DNA of 64,000 nucleotides from Paracyclopina nana. Taxonomy: Eukaryota > Arthropoda > Copepoda > Cyclopoida > Cyclopettidae. Location: positions 1,674,001-1,738,000 of the forward strand of contig JAGUCH010000001.1 of assembly GCA_019096065.1 (NCBI GenBank). The letters run 5' to 3'. Positions 31,901-44,280 of the stretch are shown here, one piece after another. Below the pieces are notes generated by a model. It ran no database searches. It saw only the letters and a list, made by a program, of their open reading frames with translations, and had not been told where the DNA came from. Each line of letters opens with the position of its first letter. Within the stretch, counting starts at the first letter, position 1. The translations under genes were made by a program, and so were the position numbers.

Positions 31901-34900
31901 GCAGTAGCAGCGGGTACTTCAGAATGCGTTGAATCGGCTTGATCAAGTAGGACTCGAGGGTGTGAGCTTGCTGCTGATTTGGGTTGCAGGAGGACAGAAA
32001 TTCTTGAAACGGATAATTGTCAGCGCCTAAATATGGGAGAAATTCGGTAAGTCACTGATGCTCCAATATCGGAAAATTCCACTGCATTGGGACTTATTCT
32101 TTTATTGGCGCTTTCGCCATAAAGGTAGTAGTAGTAGTCCCATTGCAATTTGCTAGTGCAAAAAAGCCGGTTCACTCACTTTGATGCAGGGCCTTTTGTG
32201 CCTTCGAATGGTTTGCACAATACGTGCTGTAAAGCTTAAATTCGTCTACATTGTAAAGGAATGCCGTGCCGATGGCCATAAGAAGAGACTAGAAAAAACA
32301 ATGGGAAAGCAATTATTATCGGTATTACAAATTTGCTCAGGAGAACTCTCTTACTTTGAATTGTGCGAGAGAAGTGTGGGAGCAGAAACCAGGATCACTC
32401 TCAAGAGATTCCTCGAGGATGCGCAAAAACTTGGTTTGGAAAACGAAAATTTCCTTGACGTTTTTGTACAGCTGCTCCAGATCATTGTAGGACCAGAAAT
32501 GCTCCTTCTTCAAGGGTTCCAAGTAGGCAGCGAGCAAAAATTGCAGGTCTTTCACGTACTTCTGTTCAGTCTCGATGAGCTCAGACAAAACCTGGAATAT
32601 ACAGAGGCTTTCCCTTGTGTTTCTCTCAACGCATTGAAGAGTGAGATATATACCTTTTTAATTTTCTTAACGTTCGGAGCCTGAGGGCTGTCACTGTTTA
32701 TTTGCAAGGGATTGAGGTGGAACTCGACCTTATTTTTCACCTCAGACTGCTCAGAAGATTGCGAGGGAGGAGCTGTAGTCGAATCACCATCAGGGGAATG
32801 CAGTTCCTTGGCTGAAAATTGTAAAACAGCATTAGCAAAAGAAAGGAAGCGCACATCTTCTCGGCTGCATCAAATGAAGGCTGCAGCAAGGAAGACCATG
32901 CCAACTACTGGATCTATTTGTGTTTTTCAGAGACGAAAACACTCACTTTTTCCTGGAGCCGGAACAATCAGGCTGGAAATGGCATCCTCGTTGATGGAGT
33001 TGTCTGTGGGGGGTGGGGGGCATACAAGGCTTTCTATGATGTCAACATTTCGGTTACTTGTCAACGTAGATATTGCGGGAGGATCTACGAGAAAAACAAC
33101 AGATTCTGCACAACAGTGATTGCATGCATCGCCAGGATTATTACCTGTTCTAGCAGAGCGAAGCATCATGCAAAGGGTCAACTCTTCTTGCAAAACTGAC
33201 TCGATGAACATCATGTCCAAATCACTCACAATCGCCCCGTTAATGACCATTATTTCATCACCTTTCATGAGTCCTGAACACAAGGATTATTATAGAAAAA
33301 GCTCATTTTTTCCAATTTAAGTCTGACTTACCATTCGAGCTTGCAACACTTCTCTCCTCAACTCGACTAACGTAGCAACACAATTCATCCTGCTTTTCTT
33401 TATTTTCAACCAGTTCTGCCTCAATGGAGAAGCCCCACATGGTATCAACGTTGAGCCGGTTGAGTTCCAACTGATAGAGAATTTTGGGGCAAACTTCTAT
33501 GATTTCATGGCTTTGTGCCTATGCATAACAAGAGATCAAGAAGGGAAGTCCCTCATATTTAACTAGTCAACTTACGTAGCAATCTAAGAGGTCACATCTT
33601 TGTGGCACAAAGAATTTGGTGTCAGGCATTTCTTTCTTTTTCTTTACCCGTAGGAAATGCTCTGAGGAAGAGAGCTCGTTTTCCAAGCACACTTTGTTCA
33701 TAAATTCGTCAATCGTCGATTTCTTCTTAACAGTGCACTTTACGAGCTGCAAAAAAACCACCGAATTAGTTACAAAAAAAATCCGAGAGGTTGCGTGAGG
33801 CTTGGAGCACTAAGTAGCGCGCATTACTTTTCTGCCCGGAATTCGGACGTGGATCAATGTGGACTCATTGAAATCGTCATCATCGTCGTAAGACTTGGAT
33901 GTAGCACCCCCCACACCGAGTCCGGAGTCAGCGTGATCTCCAGTGTCCATGCTGGAATTTGCCTGCAGCGATCTCTTCCTCGAAGCCCCTCGACCAGCGA
34001 GCAAGTTGCTAAGTAGAGAAGGACTGCGCGCACAAATGTAAGCATGAAATGACGAGACTGTGAAGACCCCGAGCAGATTCAGCACCGCTTTGGTTGACTG
34101 ATTGACTTGACTCAGGACACCCTGCAATTCAATTAAGAAGAAGTTATATGACATTAACATATAATGTATATGCAAGATGTGTACTGCGCCGCACTCATAA
34201 TTAGATGAGTGCAGAACCTAGTTAACAACAGGATAATGTATCTCACTCACCTTAGGATTCGGAAGCTCTCCGTTTTGCAGCGATGCCATGTAGCACCTGA
34301 GCCTGAACTGCTCACAATGAAGTCGCTCCAGCGTCTCCTCCCAATGGCGGATTTGAGCAACAATCTGAGATCGGTGAGTGTCATTGGTCACCACCGAGAT
34401 CTGGAGCTCCGCCATATGCTTCAACTTTTGGGTCTGAGAGAATAGGAACCATTGAGGATGGACAATTTGAAACTAAAGGATCACGCATTAAATACCGATT
34501 CTATGCCCTTTTCGAGGCGATAAATTTCCTCTTGCAACAGATGCAACGTTCCAGTTTTTCCTCGGTGCCTTGCAAAGGCTGCCGCACAAGCCGAGTGGAT
34601 CGAGTTCACCCATTCTTCGAGTTCAATTTGGCATGGCGCCTTGAAACGAGAAAAAGCAATTAGATGGAAAAGTCTAGCCAACTAATCGGGCTCACCTGGA
34701 AGAGATAGGCATCCCCGAATGCGGTTGAGAGGCAGAAAATAAAGTCCCTTTTGGGGTGCTCTGGGATCGCTTGCATAATTGAGCCATCGACAATAATGAG
34801 GTGACGAGGAGTGGCTTCGACAGATTGGCCTTCCTTGGATTCACAGGGATAAAAAAGCAAAGTCGTGCCCTTCAAGCAGACCCAGTATCCTTTCCATCCT

Positions 34901-37900
34901 CGTTTCCTCGCGAGCTCGACCTGAATATATAATAACCGTGAATAATGAGCCCTTCGCGCATACATTATCATCTCCACCTTATGTTTCTTCCGAATGATCC
35001 ACTTCTTGACCGACAGAAACCCAGCCTTTCTCACCGCACCAGTGCAGTTGAAAGAGGCCGCAGAATTGATGGGCCTCGTGCTCGCAGGCGAGGACGAGCG
35101 GTCGATCTCATCATCAGAAATGGCGGTTGTCAAAGACATCCTCTCGTCATCCGATATCTACATTGAGAAAACATTTTTTTACTCGCTGGAGGAAAGCCAT
35201 TACTCCACTATGTGGGCTCACCTCCGAAGACGTAAGGTAGCAAAATCGCGAGTCTTGACTCTCCACGCTCATTTGTTGCACCATATCCTGCAGCTTGGAC
35301 TCGTGATCCGATAGGTACCCCGAGCTGATTGGCTCCTTGTACACGATGCTAGGATCGTGGAAGGACCGATTGGCCCTATGGTCTCCAAGGGTCGCGTATC
35401 CCACAGGTTTGGGCCGCTTCTCAAAAGTCGAGTTCACGCTTCGAGGTCTTACAGGCATTTGCTTGTCGCAGCCCTTTGCCTTGCCTCGTTGGTTTCCCAA
35501 GGTCCAGGACTTTTCCTTACCCGGCACAACTGAAATGGATGGGAAGTGTTTTTCTTAGCAATGTTGCTCCTTACAATAATAATAATGGAAGCAGTGATGA
35601 ATGAAGTACCCACCTTTCTTTTTGAGGAACGATGCCCTTGGGTTGAAGTCAGGTCCTAAGTTGTGTAAATCTTGCTCTGAAAGAAAAACACCACATTGAT
35701 GATGGTGATGATGCTGAAAGGCTAGCATTATAGAGAGCTCAACTAATGCCGAGATGAACAAAAAGTTTTTGGCGCAACAAGAACTAACCAAGATTTTCCA
35801 TTGACCGGGACAAAAGGGCCTCAAAGGTGTGAAGACTGAAGCTCTCAGAGTCCTTTTCGAGGGTGTTCCGCAAATGTTCCTCATACTCGATCAGCAGCTG
35901 GGAGGTCGGCGAGGCCGGCTCATCTACGTCGCTGTTTTCATTCGATGAGCTTGGAGTGGTGGCAAAGCAATGCGAGTCGAAAATGTCCACGTCATCTGAG
36001 GTGGGAGACAAGACCTGATTGTTGTACCCGTTCGCCACAATGCTGCGTTCACTTCGCGCCTTGATGGGCCTCGAGGCCGAGGGCTCGTAAAACTCTGGCT
36101 CAGACATGCACCCACCCCCGCTCGAATTGGACTTCTCCATGCGGCCTCGGATCAAAACTTGCCCCTTCTTGGCCATCTTCACGCCAACGGAGCCTCCACC
36201 CCCGCGGGTGTTTTCCGGTGACGTCACCGGCGAATCAGGGGCCGTGTGAACTGGCCTCAGCATTTTGCGAATCGACAGGCTGTTCAAATCCGATGGCCCC
36301 GAGGCAGCCGCGGAGACCGGAGCCACTGCATTGGGCAGATGATCGGTGCTTCTACTCCTGGCACGCTTGCTCTCTTTGATTCTTGATGCGTTTCGGCTAC
36401 TGCTTCGAGAATGGCCTCCGTGGTCATGATGCTGTTGTTGATGTTGCTGAGGATCAAAGTAGCATTGGCTATCACTGGAATTAACCCGGTTGATGCGCGT
36501 TCGCCGGTATCGAGCAGAGTCAGTGGAATTGTCGGATTCCATGTGGTGGTGGTGGTTGTAGGCCCCGCGGCCGTCTGGGACGTCCAGCTTGCCTTGAGAA
36601 GCACATCCGTCTAGAAATGATAATACAGCTTCTTTAATGGGTAGCCTTGGGTCATGAAAGTGATTCAGCGAGCGTGAGAGACATGACCAATAACTTATAG
36701 GGCAACTACGGAAAGCTGGCATAGTTGACACAAAAAAGGCAGAAGACGCAAGGCCACCACCTCCAGTCAAATAAGAATTCAAGAGACCTTTTATCTCACG
36801 TGAAGAATGAATGGAATTTAAAAGGCCACACCACCCATTCTTTCGGTGGTGTGTGGAGCTCGCGCTTCCTCCCAATAAGGATCAAATTTCGGAAAGTGAA
36901 TAGATCCCCGGGGAAAGCTCTATCTTTGTGTGTGTGTGTGTGTGCGCGAGAAGAAAAATACTTCACCTTTTCCATAGGGCGCAAATTTGGATCCAATGAG
37001 CGATGGGTCTGCGGTCATGCAAGTGCAGAAGGCCTCCGACCTGCTGCGACTCGTTTTTGTCGGGCTATTGGGAGTTGAGTGGGATGTACTCCTTCGCCTC
37101 GAGTAAGATTGGACGCTGCTGGCATTTGATGGAAAACTTGGAGTGTGTGCTGCATTAACAAGGATACACATGTAAGCATGGGTGTGTGGTTAGATTATAT
37201 GCAATTACTGAAAGCAGTTGAACATGTTGCTTGGAGAGCACAAAATCTCGCGGCCAGATTGATGCTTTTGTAATAAGCATGCAGCTGCGATAAATTGAAG
37301 GCCTTGAAAATGCTTAATTTAGCTTTTGATGTTTTTAAGTGCAGCAGCTATGGCCGTTAACAGCAGCAATATTGAGCTGCTGAGGGGGAAAAACCTAAAA
37401 TATTCTTTTTTGAGCAACGCTGTTTACCCAAGAAGATCTTTGCAGCAAGCGCATAATTAATATTTCAGCCATGTTGACGAAAAAAACCATCTACGCTAGT
37501 TGGCAACATGCATAAATCATATATTCAGGGGACGCATGTTCAAGGCTAAATGATTCCTGCAATGCACACTAACTTCAATTCGGTTAGGCCTAGCTGCTGC
37601 TGCGGCAAAATTATGAGCTGTCAGATGTCAACTGCTTTCTAATGCATTTTTTAGGTCGTGTGCACACATTACCTCGGTTAGCTTGCATGCGGAGCTTGGT
37701 TTGCTTGTTTTCTGACACTAGGCATGTGCACTGAGGCTCTTGCTTCGTTGGGGACGCGGGAGATGACTTTGAGCCCAGGCGAAGCCCATTCTTGTAAAGG
37801 TAACGTGCAGATGACTTGCTAAAATCCTGAAATTGAAATTGACACCGTTAGCAAATCAAAATATAGGCGACGCAACAGGCGATCAGGCCAAAATGGCGCT

Positions 37901-38518
37901 CAACCAGGTCCCATGGGTGACTTTTTGCTTATTCTCTGGCTTGGTGTGTATGAAGCATGCAACCAGGGAATAAGCCTTGTGCTTTTTTTAGTGCCGCGGT
38001 AGAGGAAAAAGCGTAGTTACACAGCATTCTCTAAATTGTTTGGCATCGATGGGCGATGTGAAGTTGAGGCCCCACGTGTCATTCTTTTTGTCATCCTTCC
38101 AGTACACAAAGCACTCGGACGCCTGTCCGATCCTCGTTCCTGGCTGCGAGAGCACGACCTCCAGGATTTTCTCCACCTGCGAGTTGTAGGCCGTGATGTG
38201 GAACCGCATGCCAGACTGGTCTTGCGAACACGAGATGTTGACCGGCACGAGATCCTCACTCACTTGCGTCCATTTGACAGTGCCCGAGCTGGAGGTCGTC
38301 ACATGGAAGACCTCAGCCCACAGCCTGCATATGGGCAGCCTGAAACGGAGCGATGCTATGAACGGAGAAACGGGTGAATTATCCGGCTCTTACGTGATGA
38401 CGTGTCGGTCGTCCCCATTGTTCTGCATCAAGTGCTGTCCCCAGGGCTCCTTGGAAGAGTCGTATCTGTAGCCCTTGATTTTGAGCGGGCCACATGAGCA
38501 GCTCAGCTTGTTGCCCAT
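28926..38518 (-). CDS. sif: Still life / Tiam-type Rac GEF
   Basis: Twenty-three coding exons total 5127 nt, 1708 residues, from ATG 38518 to the stop at 28926. MGNKLSCSC gives an N-myristoylation and palmitoylation site as in Drosophila sif. A WH1/EVH1-like domain follows (about 44-148, [31 protein letters not shown]). A long disordered region has His, Gln and Ser runs (to about 640). Then come PH1 (about 680-800, GFLSVKKW), a coiled-coil extension, a Ras-binding domain (about 1001-1060), PDZ (about 1070-1160, [18 protein letters not shown]), the catalytic DH domain (about 1262-1450, [28 protein letters not shown]), PH2 (about 1455-1620) and a poly-Gln tail. It loads GTP onto Rac and shapes synapses and actin. 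The exon at 36610-35789 is the largest. The longest intron is 31247-29986. Confidence 0.95.
29986..31247 (-). other. Longest intron of sif
   Basis: 1262 bp between the PH2 exon and the exon encoding [10 protein letters not shown]. Another intron of 729 bp (29093-29821) follows. Short frames occur on both strands but none resembles a protein. No nested gene or repeat is recognised. Confidence 0.6.
36925..36944. repeat. GT dinucleotide microsatellite
   Basis: About nine TG units lie in the sif intron between exons ending at 36967 and starting at 36610. A simple repeat with no apparent function. Confidence 0.8.
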
Positions 38519-38920
38519 CTTCTTGAGCAAGCCCTTGAAGGGAACCTTGTCGATGCCCACTAGCCGGGTGCCCAGCTTGTTTCGCACATCATGGTTGCAC
38601 CTACGGAGGAAAAAGCAGCGAAGCAATGTAATTGCTTTCTTTTCCAAGGTTGGCATGCAGCGCGACTCCATACCTGGACAACCCGAGCTGTTGACTATTG
38701 TAGCCCTCAATCTTGCTCGAGTAATTTGGCACGTTGGATAAAGGAAGACTGAGACCGAGGAGGTGCTGGTCTTCAAAGGCCAAGGAATTGGAGGCCAAAG
38801 CAGCAGCAGCGGAGACTACTTTTATTATTGATCATAACAGCTGATACAGCTCTTCTTCGTCTCGGAGAAAGGAAAGTAGGCGTGACGATGCGCAATGCGC
38901 CATCCGTGGCTCGAGAGACC
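38519..38920 (-). promoter_or_regulatory. 5' leader of sif with a probable spliced intron and upstream frame
   Basis: On the minus strand a good donor (CCAG|GTATGG, after 38674) and acceptor (CTCCGTAG, before 38600) define a likely 73-bp intron. After splicing the frame of the MGNKLSC start stays open upstream for about 95 codons, back to a TGA near 38842. An ATG in the same frame lies near 38913. Coding in this leader is unproven (see findings). Confidence 0.5.
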
Positions 38921-40450
38921 TTTAAGGCCCATGGCTTTCTCCTCCTCAGCATCTTCTTACTCTTAAAATGGCCGACAAGGCGGCTGCTGCTGCTGCTGCT
39001 GCTCGACTACAGCTTCTGCTCTGCCCAAAAGGTCAAAGAGCCCAATGAAATGAAAGCCCATTCCAGAAGAGTCGTCGGAGCATTCTTCGTCTTCATCTTT
39101 TGCTTCTCAAAGACGGAGAAGATGGAATAATCACAAGTTGATTGACAATTGACAAGTCCAGACATGCTTTTTCGACGCAATGACATGCGATCTTTCGCGT
39201 CGTCATTTTGTTTCCGCTCCACATTGCTTTTCTTCCACGACTTCTCGAGAGTCGAGCTCTGAGTCGAGCTAGATGAGTTTTCCCAGAGACTTATATTTTA
39301 AGAGAAGTGCTGATGAAATGTAAACATTGCAGGTAGTGGTCACGCGCTAAATCGTTCTACTGTCTAGCGCTATCTATAGCGCAATTAATACCAAAAAATG
39401 CCAAAAAGACTTTAACCTTTGTTTTCAATTTCTGGTAACTATGAATCAGCCGTGAATTTTTATTAAGCTTTTTACTAATATTGAAATTTTCAATAAGAAC
39501 TTCAAAAATACTTGTAATAGAAACAATATATTTTGATCTAATTAGAATTGAGAATAAAAGCACCATTTGGGCTCAAATGAATACTTTTGGAGATATGACG
39601 AATCAAAAGTCTGCCCTAGCCCAGATGAAGTCAGCCAGCGCCGAGGGTTTATTATTGTCTCTTTTGGAGCGTGACCACTACGTACATAACGCACCCTATG
39701 ACGTCATCACTAATGCACTTCTCTTAAAATATAAGTCTCTGAGTTTTCCCCTTCGCGAATTGGCGGAAAATAAATTCCGACAAAATTGTTTTCATTTGAC
39801 AGCGCTTCCAGGCCATGCATGCTCTCTTGCATATGTTGACGCATTGCGTAAACAAACTGTGAATTTCAGCCTATCTTGACAGCTCAGGCCTTCTGGCTTT
39901 TACCTACTGCCATCGTCGTTTGATGTTTGCTGCATGCTTTTATGTATGATATTGCAGGTCATTCCCCAAATTTCCCGTTTTCTCAAAGAGCTAGATAATT
40001 CTGGTAACTCTGTTGCTTATTTAACCCGCGGAACAGTAGAGAGCCAGCAAATTACAGGCGTTGCAGCGATTGGAGACTTGCTGAAATTGCTGCTACGGTC
40101 GTTAGCTAAACAGATAGGCTAGCACTTTATGAAAGCGCTGGACTAGTTCAAATTCATGTAAATTAAGTCTACACTAATATATTTGTCTAAAGGCTCTCCA
40201 ATTCAAAATAGGTTCCTGCAGCAAACTTAACACAGCAAACACCTTTTAAAATTGCGGAGCATCAAGACTCATGAGGATTGCGCAGCTGAGTAAATTGATA
40301 GACTGATAGAGTAGCAACGTTACTGACAAAAATAAAGACTCAATTCGTGCTTGACCGAAAATGGACGCGTGTAGCTTGGAAAAGTAACTTTTAAAACAAA
40401 ATAAGAATTCAAACTATTTTTATTTATTTTATGTAATGCATTGTAGGGCG
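38921..40450. other. Promoter region between divergent sif and PRC1 genes
   Basis: 1.5 kb of non-coding DNA. A CRE-like palindrome TGACGTCA lies at 39699-39706. A splice acceptor (GCATTGTAG) ends at 40446, five bases before the PRC1 start, so PRC1 should have at least one 5' non-coding exon here. A plus-strand frame at 39481-39879 is not convincing. Confidence 0.45.
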
Positions 40451-42802
40451 ATGTTCTTGGACGAGAACGACTCGCTCACCAAGAGGTCGTTGGGTGAGCT
40501 TTGTGACCTTTGGGATGCCATGGGAATCAGGGGTGAGGTGAGAGAAAAAAGGGCCAAGGATGTTTCATCCCACATCAAGAGCCTCTTTGACAGAATGTTG
40601 AAAGAAGAAATGGTCACTTTTGAGAATATCAAGAAAAGCATAGCAATCTATGAAGCCGAGAGGGAGAAGCTCGTTCATGACTTACAAATGGCTGACAATT
40701 ACTTAAGTGCCAAGGATGGGGATGATACTCTAACGGCCACCTTGTCTCGAATTAAAGCCGAGGTCAATCAACTAAGGCAGGAAAAGGCAGCTCGAACGAA
40801 GATTTATGAGGATATCAAGCAAACCGAAGAGGCTCTTTGCGAGGCTACTGGAGCCTTGCCCACTAATGTATCTCTCCAGGATTGCCTTGCCAACGAGGCT
40901 CAATTGCAAAAGATCAAGGAGAATGTTCAAACTTTACAAGTAAGAAGTAATTCAGAGAATTTATCAATTTTTCATTTGCTGCATAGTGTACAGATTTTCA
41001 TGGATTCTTTTGCATACGTACAGTCTGTATATATGATTGATAGAGTTGTGAATTGTGATTAGTACATGCAAACTAAGTGCTCACACAAATATCTGAATCT
41101 TGCTGTGTATTAGATATTTGTATGCTTATACATGTGAGTATATTTACGTTGAGTGCCAGCAGCTTTTTAGGTTCTATAAGACATACGTATACATATGTAC
41201 GCATGAAACGCATTTACTGGGTATTGGTACATTAACGAGTATATTTGTCAACGGCTCTCTAAATGTTTAAAGCTGCCATAAGCGTTTAATGGCTTGAGAT
41301 GGTGTGCGATGCATTTATTGGCTCATTTCTGTTTTTTGCAGTCTTTGAGGCGAGCCAGAGAGGCCGAGTTTGAGGCCATTAGGAGCGAAATTCGTGATCT
41401 CAATGAAAAGCTCGAGAGGGAACCGAGAAGCACGCTTGAAAGGCACATTATCTGCAGCGACATCGGATCAATCAAACTGCCTCAAGATGCTCTAGACGCT
41501 GCGAGAGAAATATTGCAAAGCCTGCGAGCGGAAATGCAAGCCAACACCCGAACTGCCGCTGAAATCATAGAAGCCATTCTGAAGCTATCAAAACTGCTCG
41601 AAATGTCCTATGACACTTCATTGTCACCCTCCAAATGCTGCTCTAATAACACCATAAAAAAGGTACATATCTTGGACAATTGAGTGTTATAGGCCTGATT
41701 CAGAAAAGTGTGAATAATACTAATAATCAAGCTACCCATCTTTTAAGTTGCTTACATTTATAGCATTGTGGTTTTGGTTGCATATTATAGGAAATATTTA
41801 TAGCGTGATAAATTGCCTTGGTGATGTAGCTTTAAAATCGTTGACATTGCATCCTAAGCTAAGCAATGAAGCATGGAAGCTTTGGTTCTATGCTATTTCA
41901 CAAGTAACCTTGTGTGTGCAAATAATTCCGCTGAATCAGCATCAATTACGCAGGAAATGATGAGTAAAGACGATCATTTTTCTCTTTTATAGCTGAAGCA
42001 ACAGCTGGCTTACCTTGAGGGGGAGAAGAAAAAGCACATCATGGTCTTTATACAATCAGCCAAAAAGGATCTTGAGGACCTTTGGAGTGACTGCTATGCT
42101 GGAGATGAAGCAAAGCTCGCGTTCTTTGCAAGCCTCGACATGGACCATCATCTTTCTCTTGACAACACACTTGAGCAGTACGAAAGTGCAATCAGGACCT
42201 GGACTGCATTCTACGAGCGCAACGAGCTTTTATTGAAAAAGGTGGGGGGATTTCAAAGTAGAATCGTCGACCCTTATTGGATCAATTATAGGGCCTTATA
42301 GTAGTAGTATGGCATCCTAACTTTTCGGGAATGCACTTTTTGTCGAGCAGGGCAAAGTTTTGAGCAGTAAAAAAGGGGAAGCTTTTCTATATTGCTTTTT
42401 TAGGTACATGAGTGGTTCATGCTCTGCGATGACGTCGAGAGGCTGGAGGAATCAATGAAAGACCCTAAGAGATTGGGCAATTTTAGGAGGTTGAGAGAAG
42501 AGGAGAAAACGCGGAATAAAGTGAACAAAAAGCTGCCAGCCCTCACCAAGGATTTGAAAGTGATGACCAACAAGTACTTGGCTGAGCATGGTGTCGACTT
42601 CCTGATCAATGGAGCAACTTTCCCCCAGCTTGCACGTGCTCGCGAGTGTCACAGAAAAATGCAGGCCTCCTCTAAATCTGGTGTCACAGTCGACAAAACT
42701 TATGGGGGCAACACATTCCGTTGGCAGAATTCGATTTCATCGACGATGAGCGACGACTATAATAATGGCACTGTGCGGAGAAAGATGTCGAAAACCTCGT
42801 AA
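40451..42802 (+). CDS. PRC1: PRC1/Ase1/fascetto, antiparallel microtubule bundler
   Basis: Four coding exons, 40451-40939, 41342-41662, 41993-42241 and 42404-42802, total 1458 nt, 485 residues. The N-terminal half is coiled coil with the family block LCDLWDAMGI. The middle has ERHIICSD followed by LKQQLAYLEGEKKKHI. The spectrin-like microtubule-binding region contains LEDLWSDCYAG, and near the end PKRLGNFRRLREEEKTRNKVNKKLPALTK splits into the conserved GN-LL-EEK and KLP signatures, then FLINGATF. PRC1 homodimers cross-link antiparallel microtubules in the central spindle and recruit kinesin-4 during cytokinesis. The C-terminal tail is short compared with human PRC1 (620). The start at 40451 is five bases after an acceptor; an upstream coding exon cannot be excluded. 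The stop is 9 bp from that of RWDD1. Confidence 0.9.
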
Positions 42803-42811
42803 CAACATTTA

Positions 42812-43701
42812 TTATTCCTCTTCAATGTCTAACCCGTCCATATCTTCAAAGAGAGCTTCATCAAATTCCACATTTTCTTCTGTAAATAAGTGTATGACAA
42901 ATAAAACTCACTATGACTAGGTTTTCAGATTTACCTGATGAAATGAACTGCAGATCGGATTCGTTGAGCTTTGAGTTTGTGAGGAACAGCTCTTTGCCTG
43001 TGAGCTTTTTTTGCACGGCCTTTTTGTCCTTGTTCTTCAGCCGTTTCTCATCAAACTCCAGTTTCCAGGCCATAAATGATTCCACTGTGACCTTCGTTCC
43101 TTCAAGCTTTTTCTGTAAGGGTTCCAAATTAATATGAAAACACGGCACATTTTCTGATTTGGCATAATTACAGTGAGGGCCTTATCTTCAAGTTCCTTTT
43201 TCTCCTTGTCTTTCTTCTCCTTCAGCTCCTTGGATCTCACGTGGTGCTGTTCCAGCCATTCTATGGCAGCGGATATGACCATAAATGTCATCACAGAGCC
43301 TTTGTTTTCTTCCATCTTAAAATTGAACGCTTTCACAAAAGTCGAAATAGCTAATTATGTACGCTCTTTTACCACTTCGTCCAGAACTTGTGTCAATTCT
43401 TGGAGTTCGTCCGCGTCGAAAATCGGCTCCTCCTCTTCATCCTCGACGTATTCTATGTTAAGTACGTTTTCTGGGTATCCGTCAGGATAAGTGAACTGCA
43501 CTTGTAGCGAGGGGCAATCTTCGATGTCGTTCATAGACCGGACATTCATGGAGACGACATAATTTGGTGATTCGCTCAGGACTGCCAAATTAAACTTTGT
43601 GAGATAACATTAATTACAACAACTTTCAGCTGATTACCTTCCATGTCTTCCTCATAGATTGACAGCAGGGCTTCGATCTCTTCTTTGACTTCTTCCGTCA
43701 T
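42812..43701 (-). CDS. RWDD1: RWD domain-containing protein 1
   Basis: Five coding exons, 43701-43638, 43581-43373, 43315-43172, 43112-42935 and 42879-42812, total 663 nt, 220 residues; the human protein has 243. The RWD domain (about 1-115) starts MTEEVKEEIEALLSIYEEDM and has the YPDGYPE motif typical of the fold. A charged helix rich in Lys and Glu follows (EKKDKEKKELE), then the conserved block TKVTVESFMAWKLEFDEK, GKELFLTN and an acidic end. RWDD1 (DFRP2, yeast Gir2) binds and stabilises the GTPase DRG2 and contacts ribosome-associated factors. It is convergent with PRC1 and divergent from ASK1. The exon 3 acceptor (TTTTAAG|ATG) was chosen because it keeps the family alignment; the site upstream (GTGAAAG) is less suitable. 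Confidence 0.93.
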
Positions 43702-44280
43702 TTTGTATGTATTTGACAAAAAGTTAAAGTATTCTTTAAAACATCACCGATTTGTTGTGAAAACAATGGGTAACGGATCGAAAAGAGTCCTGTTAGCCAA
43801 TATTTTGACAAAAGTTCAAAATGCTGGCATTTCTACTACATAAATATGATAATTTGAAAAGAAATACAATAAAAGTGTCATTATGAGCTGAAGAGTTGAA
43901 CTAATCATACATAGCTATAGTGAATATGGTTAAACTAAAACATCAAAGTTTGCCTTAAAAAACAGCGTTTGCATTCTTCACATGCTAAGAATAGCAAAGC
44001 ATAAACAAAGAATTTCTAGGTAGCGCAAAACTCTTTCTCGGTCTTTTATTTCTTAAAGCCGACTATTGATGCTAAAACTAGCAATTATCAAAGCAATTTA
44101 AGGGTGATTTATATAAAACTCATCTCCTTAAATAAAAAAGTTCAAGAAAGGGAAATCAGCAATTTAGCGCTACTTTGTGCCAAATATTTGTTTGTATTGG
44201 AAATTTTTTGAGATCAAGTCCAGACTGAGAAGGACAGCAGCTGACCAAAGTTTGTTCTTGTCCTTGAGCAGCCTTCCAGG
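43702..44280. promoter_or_regulatory. Bidirectional promoter region, RWDD1 / ASK1
   Basis: 579 bp, AT-rich, between two divergent start codons. No gene is seen. Sharing of regulatory sites is inferred from spacing only. Confidence 0.4.

Noticed and set aside
36611-36875. Upstream extension of the large sif exon to a longer open frame
   Set aside because: The acceptor at 36611 joins in frame to the exon at 37149-36967; the extra codons belong to the intron.
39481-39879. 132-codon plus-strand frame upstream of PRC1
   Set aside because: Its first third is AT-rich low-complexity sequence, no domain is visible, and it does not splice in frame to PRC1 by any site I could find.
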